NCBI RefSeq assembly: GCF_003473485.1
Contig: NC_053044.1
Coordinates: 35,158,091-35,222,090, forward strand
Direction of reading: 5' to 3'
DNA: 64,000 bases
Origin: Medicago truncatula
Taxonomy: Eukaryota; Streptophyta; Magnoliopsida; Fabales; Fabaceae
This document shows positions 57,500 to 64,000 of the stretch, piece after piece. Below the pieces are notes generated by a model, which had not been told where the DNA came from, searched no databases, and worked only from the letters and a program-made list of their open reading frames with translations. Position numbers and translations under genes: made by a program. Numbering within the stretch: position 1 is the stretch's first letter; the number at the start of each line of letters is the position of its first letter.

Positions 57500-57995
57500 T
57501 CTTCAATTTTGATAGATGAAGATTTTGTCTTCTACCAAAAAGTGTGTTTCTTTTGATTGTAAGAAAAAGATCTATTATATTAGTGGAAAAAGACTGGAAA
57601 AAAGTAAGACTTTTGTTCCTATTATAAAACTTTTGTTCCTTAGCTATTTCAATCACATTCATTATGTGTTCCGTTGTACTGACAGGGGTGCAAAATTTGT
57701 TGATTTGTTGGGGTTGAGTTATTTAATTTGCTATATAAATGTGCGAGTTGAATAATAGCCATTAAATATCACAGCTTCAAACAAATCAGCTGATTAGCCA
57801 TCCCTAAATTAAAATTAATTTTGATCTGCTAATGATGTTTGATTTAGTTTGTAAGGTACTGAATTCAACTTTCACTGACTGCCATCTTCGGCCATCTGTT
57901 GTAATTGCTTTTATTTTAAAATTAGTTTTGATGTATAGGCCGAAATAAGTATGTTAAAGTTATATTTTTTTTTTTAAAGAAGTATGTTAAAGTTA
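57500..57995. other. Spacer within the PLC fragment field
   Basis: No gene. An AGCCATCCCTAAATTAAAAT motif near 57797 recurs in varied form at 47530, 50925, 59090 and 60460 as part of the repeated flank. Confidence 0.4.
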
Positions 57996-57999
57996 TTAT

Positions 58000-58960
58000 T
58001 AACATAATATCTGGATTATAAATGTCTATAGTTCTTTGAAATAAAAATGTAGTAAAACACATTGCAGGATGTATGCTCTTTATTTGCAATGAAATGTGCG
58101 GTATTGATTGCCTGATTGTTGATAGGTTTACTCAGCAGAATATACTGAGAGTGTATTGAAAGTTACTTGCATTACTTCGTCAAATTATATTCGTTAATCG
58201 GGTGGATGCATCAGCTCCTGAGATAAGGGAACTTTTTCATGGTTACACTTACTGTGATGAGACATACTATTAGCTGACAGTTGATATTCCTGTTCAAACT
58301 TTAGATGGTTACTTGCATTTATTTATCTTCGAGAAGTTTTCTTCTCGTAAGTCTCACTTACATTAAGGGATGGGTATGTCCTCTGAGCATACACAACTTG
58401 ATCAAAACTCACCTCCAGACTTCTTTGCAAGGGTTTGTTAATTGTTAAGACTCTATAAAGTCAGACTGTTTTAATATACGCTATAAGTTGTTTTAATAAG
58501 CTATCATGAAGAGTTTATAGGAATAAGATGAAAATTAAGTCAATAAAGAATAATTGGTTGCCTTCTTCGAATGAGATATTCGAGTTCCCGCTTTCTGTTC
58601 CGGATTGATGGCATAATGATTCCTACTAGGCTATGTTTTGGAATTTGGATTGACACAGCGAAGTCCCACTTTCTCAAACATACTGTTTCCTTGTGGTGAG
58701 GATGTCAGATTTTATTTACACTTCCTAATGGAACATCCTTGAGTCTATTACATACTGATATGATATTGAAATCATGAAAATTTTCCACTAATCCTCTAGA
58801 CTTGATTCTAACAACTTCATGATTTTCTTATTCCCACACCTTTGTAAATACTCTCAATATGATCATCACAGTGGCAAAAGAAAAGTCCCACATCGTTGAA
58901 AAGTATGACAAGAAACCAAAACATCTGTTATAAATTTACAATTCTTCTTTCGATATATGC
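58000..58960 (+). pseudogene. PLC fragment h: intron 5, exons 6, 8 and 9 pieces, 3' flank
   Basis: Intron 5 (58005-58120) runs into exon 6 (AGGTTTACTCAGCAGAATAT at 58125), followed by a snippet of exon 4 start, exon 8 (AACTCACCTCCAGACTTCTT at 58408) and exon 9 (ATTGGTTGCCTTCTTCGAAT at 58552). An intron 6-like piece lies at 58690 and 3' flank at 58886. Order is scrambled and frames are broken. Confidence 0.8.
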
Positions 58961-59660
58961 ATTGCGTTCTTTGTCTTTTTAGCTTTTTACGGTGGTGGCA
59001 AATTGAATCAACCTCCCAGCAATTCCATCTGATAGGTTTTGAAAACTTATCCTTAGATGGGGTTTGGTGAGAGGGTTGGATTAATTTTCCATCCCTAATT
59101 TTAAAATTAATCTTTTTTCTTTAATTTTCAAATAATATTAATTGATCAAGATTATTTATTTATGGGTTATGCTTACAAGTGTTTGAGACTTGTTTAATGA
59201 ATCAAAAATAAAATGAAAAAATTGAACATGTATTGAAAATTACATTTTTTTCTTTTACTTTTAAAAACATATTACACAATTTTCAAGAGATTTTATTTTT
59301 AATTCCTTAACATTTTTTTTATATCTATTAAAGATAAAGGTTATAACTAATCCATTTTACAATAGTTTTGTTTGATTGGTTGTTGGGAGAAAGTGAGAAA
59401 AGAGAAATAGACGAGAGCGTGAGAAGAAAGATGTGAGCAAATTAAAAATGAAGTAAAAAAGAGAGAAGAGAGAAATGTTGATTATTTTGTTAATTTAAAA
59501 ATTGCAAGAACATTTCTAAAAAAAAGTAAGTAATAATGAATAGTAAGAGTGTATAAACTAATGTTGTAAAATGACTTAGGTCGAGTTGAAGTCGTTTGAA
59601 CTTGACTTTATAAAAATTTGTTCACCTCAAATTATAATTAGACACGAGTTTGACATTAAT
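58961..59660. other. AT-rich spacer
   Basis: No gene was recognised; it includes a piece of the repeated flank (CCATCCCTAATTTTAAAATT at 59090). Confidence 0.45.
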
Positions 59661-59671
59661 CATTTTTTTAA

Positions 59672-60042
59672 GGCTTAAATATTGCACTCGTCCATGCAAA
59701 TATGGCCCGTTTAAATTTTGGTCCTTGTAAAATAAAAATTCAGAAATCAGTCCCCGCAAAAAAATTTGTCTTTTAAAAATACCCTTGGACCCATTTAAGT
59801 CATGACAAGTCACCAAAATGCCTACGTGGCGCACGCTGATTGAACCCACTTTGTAGTTTTTGGTCCCTGCAAAATATTTTGTTTTTTAAAAAGGTCCTAC
59901 AAAATTTTGTTTTTGAAAATAGTCCCTCCAGGGACTATTTTCAAAAACAAAAATTTTTGCAGGGACTAAACAATTTTTTTAATTTACCGGGACAAAAACT
60001 TAAACGGGCCATATTTGCAAGGACGAGTGCAATATTTAAGCC
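59672..60042. mobile_element. MITE with long TIRs and 8-bp target duplication
   Basis: The ends GGCTTAAATATTGCACTCGT and its inverse complement extend to about 58 bp of inverted repeat. The exact 8-bp duplication TTTTTTAA lies at 59664-59671 and 60043-60050. The body contains a further inner inverted repeat around GGGACTATTTTCAAAAACAA. No ORF of substance. The end sequence resembles the element at 40524. Confidence 0.85.
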
Positions 60043-60084
60043 TTTTTTAAGCTCATATTTCACTCTAGTTACTCTTTCCTTTTT

Positions 60085-60325
60085 CTTCAATTCTTATGGT
60101 ATTTATACGACGGACCAAAGGTGTGAGAATAATATAATATGTTGGTGGATGAATGTCGTTTCTACCAAAGAGTTAGTTTCCATTGAATTAGAATATTGCT
60201 TTAAGAAATAAGATGTGTATTGATGAGTTCTAAGGTTTGTCAATATTCAATATGAAGGCTGTATTCTGGATTTAACATTGGTGATTTGGTGCCAATTCAT
60301 CTATTATAAAACTTCAATACCTTCT
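60085..60325 (+). pseudogene. PLC fragment i: 3' flank only
   Basis: TTATGGTATTTATACGACG and TTGGTGGATGAATGTCGTTT and CTTTAAGAAATAAGATGTGT parallel the second PLC gene 3' flank at 47170-47305. No exon is attached. Confidence 0.7.
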
Positions 60326-60328
60326 CAC

Positions 60329-60463
60329 TAGGGTGGCAATCTGGGTCAAGCTAATGCATCTAAACTCATTTTTGGCCAATGTGATAGACCTAGACCCATT
60401 TTTGGTTGTTCGTTGAACTTAAGTGGGTTAACTTGATGACTTTGATTTGTTTTACCACCCCTA
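60329..60463. repeat. Possible short TIR element
   Basis: TAGGGTGGCAA at the left and TTACCACCCCTAA at the right are imperfect inverse complements, about 135 bp apart. No target duplication was found. Confidence 0.35.
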
Positions 60464-60940
60464 ACTTAAAATTAGTTTTGGTCTTTATTTTTCATGTATA
60501 GGCTTTTGGATAATAGTGTTGGGAAATGTCTGCATAATTCACCTTCTCCGTGAATTCAAAAATAGGCATTTAGCGGAAACGAATATGCCACAAAAAAGTT
60601 TAGTGTGGAAAACCTTCACAACATGGGTAAGGAAAAACCAAACAATCTATAGATCCCTTAGACATCCAATATAACAATAATGAGAATACAAATCTTCACA
60701 CTTAGGTGGACCTTACGATGTATCTCAATTTGTAGACAATTCTCACAAATTGATTAACTATATTTTTTTTTCTCATAACACTAATCGAGACTCTGTATAT
60801 TTTTTTCTCACACTCTTACGAGGAACTTGTGAGGATTGTGATTGTTGTTGTGTATGCTTTGTTGAAACTCCTTCTCTATTTATACGTAAACATTTAATGC
60901 TTGGTTCCAATTTTCAAACATTGCTACACCACCTTTGACA
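60464..60940. other. Unassigned DNA
   Basis: No gene or known repeat was recognised. The ORF at 60750-60938 lacks motifs. Confidence 0.4.
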
Positions 60941-60942
60941 TA

Positions 60943-61223
60943 CTCTCTCCGTTCTAAATTGTATGTCACTTTAGAAAATATATTTGTTCCAAATTATATT
61001 TCGTTTTACAATACCAATGAAAAATTAATGTTACTTTTCCTATTATATCCTTAACTATTTATTATTCTCTCTTCTTTCAATTCCTTCATTTATCTTTCCC
61101 ATATCATTTATTGAGGACAATTTTGTAAAACAACTCATAATATCTCTTTCCCACACAATATTAATTACATTTCTTAATACGTGTGAAATGTCCAAAACGT
61201 CATACAATTTGAGACGGAGGGAG
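60943..61223. mobile_element. Stowaway-like MITE
   Basis: The ends CTCTCTCCGTTCTAAATTGT and, as inverse complement, ACAATTTGAGACGGAGGGAG match the CTCCCTCCGT type of Tc1/mariner-derived MITEs. TA dinucleotides flank both sides (60941-60942, 61224-61225). About 281 bp, no ORF. Confidence 0.82.
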
Positions 61224-61339
61224 TATTGATCTAGCAATTGCCAAGCTTTTCAAATTAACCACCATTGCGAGGATGCTTATAGACATGTGGGAGAAGAAAT
61301 TTCAACATTTCCATTCGGTGCATCACGGTGGCTGGATCC

Positions 61340-62030
61340 CAACAAATAGTTAGTTGGTTGATAGCTAATTAACTAGTTAGTCAGTTAATTAAGAGATAAC
61401 TTGAGCTAAAAGTTATTAGGCTAGTCTGTAAGTACTTGTGATATTGAATTTACATTTCACCATTTAAAAACTCTCATTCTCATATTGAATGCACTTTTAC
61501 CTAATATCAATATGATATTGAGCTGTCTATTGTTCTTTGTAATGAAAATGTAGTAAAGTACATTGCAGGATGTGTGTTCTTTATTTGCAAATGAACTGTG
61601 AGGTATTGATTTTTTTATTTCGGACATGTTTTCTGAACAGAATATTTTGAGAGTGTACTGTAAGTTTACAGGCATTACATCGTCAAGTTATAATCCGTTA
61701 GTTGGGTGGATGCAGGGAGCTCTGATACTTGCAACCTTTTTTTCTATCTTTTCAGAAAGCTTCAAACTTATAATAAGGATGTTATATTTTATTTACACTT
61801 TCTTTCAAGACATTGTTAACACATACATTCAAGTTTAACATCATTGAGTCTATATTACTTACTAGTACTTATTATGATATTATCATCATGAAATTTTTTC
61901 TCTAATTGATTACTTACTGGTGTTAATATAATTTAATATTTGAGAAAATCTTATTCGAGCTCCCACTTTTTGTTCCAAAGTTGGCACTGTGTCGCAAGGA
62001 AGTTCTTGAGTTCGACATATATCATAATTC
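61340..62030 (+). pseudogene. PLC fragment j: intron 5, exon 6, intron 6, start of exon 9
   Basis: The intron 5-like block (61483-61620, including ACATTGCAGGATGTGTGTTC) is followed by exon 6 (AGAATATTTTGAGAGTGTAC at 61640 and GTTGGGTGGATGCAGGGAGC at 61699), an intron 6 piece and exon 9 (CGAGCTCCCACTTTTTGTTC at 61956). It is the last PLC fragment before the pectate lyase. Confidence 0.78.
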
Positions 62031-62154
62031 CAAACACACACTAGGAAATATTATCCCTCTAAACAACAATAATCATCTCAACTCATCATCACCACTAAGA
62101 AATCATTATTTTTCTAGAAGAAAAAAAATATATATATCTCCTTCACCTTCTATA

Positions 62155-63364
62155 ATGATCTCAACTATATGGAATTGGGTTGTAATCATTATTATGTTAA
62201 AAATCATCAAGTGTACTTCCTTGTAAGAGATTGAAGACCAACAACATTTCTTCATTGCCATCGTGTTAGGAAAGAAAGATCGGATGGTGATGGGATCACA
62301 ATCTATGGTGCGGCTCATATTTGGGTGGATCATTGTTCCTTGTCAAATTGTTTTGATGGTTTCATTGATGTTGTTCATGGATCAACGGCTGTTACTATTT
62401 CTAATAATTATATGACCCGTCATAACAAAGTTATGCTCTTTGGTCATAGTGATTCCTATGAAGAGGACAAAAATATGCAAGCTACTATAGCTTTTAACCA
62501 TTTTGGAGAAGGGCTTGGGGGAAGAATGCCAAGGTAGGTTTATTAGTTAATTTTTCTCTGCCACAGTAATTAAGCCCTACTTGCCATTTGTTATATATTT
62601 TTACTCTTATTCCTAACAGTTTGAAATTTTTTCTACACGAATGTTGCAGATGCAGGTTCGGATACTTTCATGTGGTGAACAATGATTACACACATTGGCA
62701 ACAATATGCAATCGGTGGAAGTTCGTCCCGAACTATTTTTAGTCAAGGCAATAGATTTCTAGCTCCAGATGATGATGACCACAGAGGTAAGAGATACATA
62801 GAACAAAATAAAAAACTAAAAACAATATGAATATACTATATTAGTCACTAGCTAAAAAATGTTATATTTTTTATATTTAAAAAAAACTAATAAGAGTTAT
62901 TGAGATACAAAATCGCTTTTCACAACTAAATTTGCATGTCTTGGCATTATTTCTTAGACCAAATATTTATAGTTTTGATAAAAAAAAAAATGTAATAGTG
63001 GAAAAATATTAATATAGTTTAGTGCAAAGCTATTAGATTCTAGTAGTCTACCATGTCTTATTGGTTTTATGCCAATTTGATGATGAGTTACTGATTTTTT
63101 GTGTTTTTGGAATGAACCATTGGGTTATTTATCAGATCACGAAGCATTTTTACTCATCAAAAGGTGAGTGGGAGAACTGGACTGGAGATCTGAAGGAGAT
63201 CTAATATTGAATGGTGCCTATTTCACACCGTCTGGAGCGGGAGCATCTTCTTCGACATATGCCAAAGCCTCAAGTATGTCAGCACGACCACCTATGCTTG
63301 TGGCTTCAATGACTGCTGGTGCTGGAGTTCTTAGATGCAAAAAGGGTTACCAATGCTACGACTA
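62155..63364 (+). pseudogene. Pectate lyase, C-terminal half, broken
   Basis: The frame from about 62283 gives [20 protein letters not shown], then [20 protein letters not shown] and [13 protein letters not shown], ending GLGGRMPR before a GT donor at 62534. The next exon starts near 62651 with [20 protein letters not shown], then [16 protein letters not shown], with a donor at about 62787. The third exon (from 63136) has [14 protein letters not shown] and, after a missing base, [18 protein letters not shown] to GYQCYD and a stop. Pectate lyases cleave pectin in the cell wall by beta-elimination. The one-base loss in exon 3, the exon 2-3 phase mismatch and absence of the N-terminal half make it a pseudogene. 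A hydrophobic start (MISTIWNWVVIIIML) at 62155 may be a signal-peptide remnant. Confidence 0.82.
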
Positions 63365-64000
63365 GAGTGCTAGTAGCCACTGCGCCAAGAAAACAATTAA
63401 CTTGAATAAGTTTAGTTTGAATTTTTGGCAATCCAGAATTTGGTTTCCTAATGAGAATGAGGAATACAAATATCGATTAGGAAAGTAACATGCATTCCCA
63501 TAAAGGGCGATGTAGGATAGAAGTGTGTGTTGTAAAGTACTTAATTACGAATATTAGAGAAAAAGTTTATGTTATTATCTCGGTTGACAAAAATTAGCTT
63601 TGCTCAACCTACTACCTTTGTTGTTAGAAAAAAGAAAAAAAAAAAAAAAAACTACAAATGCATCTAAATTTATCCATAGTTCAATCTATTAAAAGTTATC
63701 AACTCCTTAAATAGATCTCAATTATAACAAAAAAAAAAAAAATCTCTAAAGTTACATCACATGCAAAAAATACCATTGATTTAGTTATAACTTAAAGATT
63801 AATCTCTAAAATTATGTGCAAAAGATACATTTGGTTTATTATGTGCAAAAGATACCTTTGGTTTATTAAAAAAAAAGTATGAAAAGTTTGACTACATTCT
63901 AAGACCCTCCAATGCATGCCTCCATTTGCAGTCCTAATTAGTATGGCTGATGAAGCGAAATTAGCCAGAGTTGAGGGTTCCTTCAAACAATTCTTGTTCT
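63365..64000. other. Right end of window, no gene assigned
   Basis: AT-rich, with A-runs at about 63630 and 63730 and a repeated AAAGATACMTTTGGTTTATT unit (63825-63867). A minus-strand ORF at 63792-63986 reads LANFASSAILIRTANGG and has no recognised domain; it could be the end of a gene beyond the window. Confidence 0.4.

Noticed and set aside
1..64000. Search for CRISPR arrays, rRNA genes, functional tRNA genes and bacterial-type operons
   Set aside because: None seen. The tRNA-like boxes belong to SINEs, and the gene structure is that of a plant nucleus.

Overview
The window is plant nuclear DNA. It is AT-rich, its genes have GT-AG introns, and it carries LINE, Ty3/gypsy, Ty1/copia, Helitron, SINE and MITE remnants. 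The tRNA-derived SINEs, the MITEs and the gene families suggest a papilionoid legume (Medicago/clover group). That placement is inference and was not tested by a search.

Layout. (1) 0.6-3.9 kb, + strand: a CC-NB-ARC-LRR (CNL) disease-resistance gene split by a frame-shifting deletion. (2) 5.0-6.5 kb, - strand: a decayed Ty1/copia gag-protease. (3) 8.5-9.4 kb: a SINE with a perfect 15-bp target duplication, then a broken plant methyltransferase. (4) 9.7-15.8 kb, - strand: a nearly full-length L1-type LINE with poly(A), RRM-type ORF1, endonuclease/reverse transcriptase ORF2 and an 11-bp target duplication. (5) 16.0-17.1 kb: a SINE and nested inverted-repeat elements. (6) 17.8-20.0 kb, - strand: a spliced LRR-only gene that joins a short acidic N-terminus to a CNL-type LRR tail. 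(7) 21.2-23.2 kb, + strand: Helitron helicase remnants ending at a recognisable Helitron 3' terminus. (8) 24.1-30.2 kb, + strand: a rearranged Ty3/gypsy element with a 2.03-kb LTR that contains a hairpin array. (9) 31.8-33.0 kb, - strand: a four-exon gene for a small cystatin-like protein. (10) 35.7-47.1 kb, + strand: two complete nine-exon genes for phosphoinositide-specific phospholipase C (PI-PLC) in tandem. (11) 48.4-62.0 kb: at least ten intron-containing fragments of the same two PLC genes, mixed with LINE pieces and MITEs. (12) 62.1-63.4 kb, + strand: a broken pectate lyase gene.

Four loci look able to make protein: the LRR-only gene, the cystatin-like gene and the two PLC genes. The PLC enzymes would hydrolyse phosphoinositides at the plasma membrane in Ca2+-dependent signalling. 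The NLR and LRR-only loci belong to immunity families. Most of the rest is transposon-derived or decaying duplicates. The standout features are the PLC fragment field, the hairpin array in the LTR and the LRR-only chimera.
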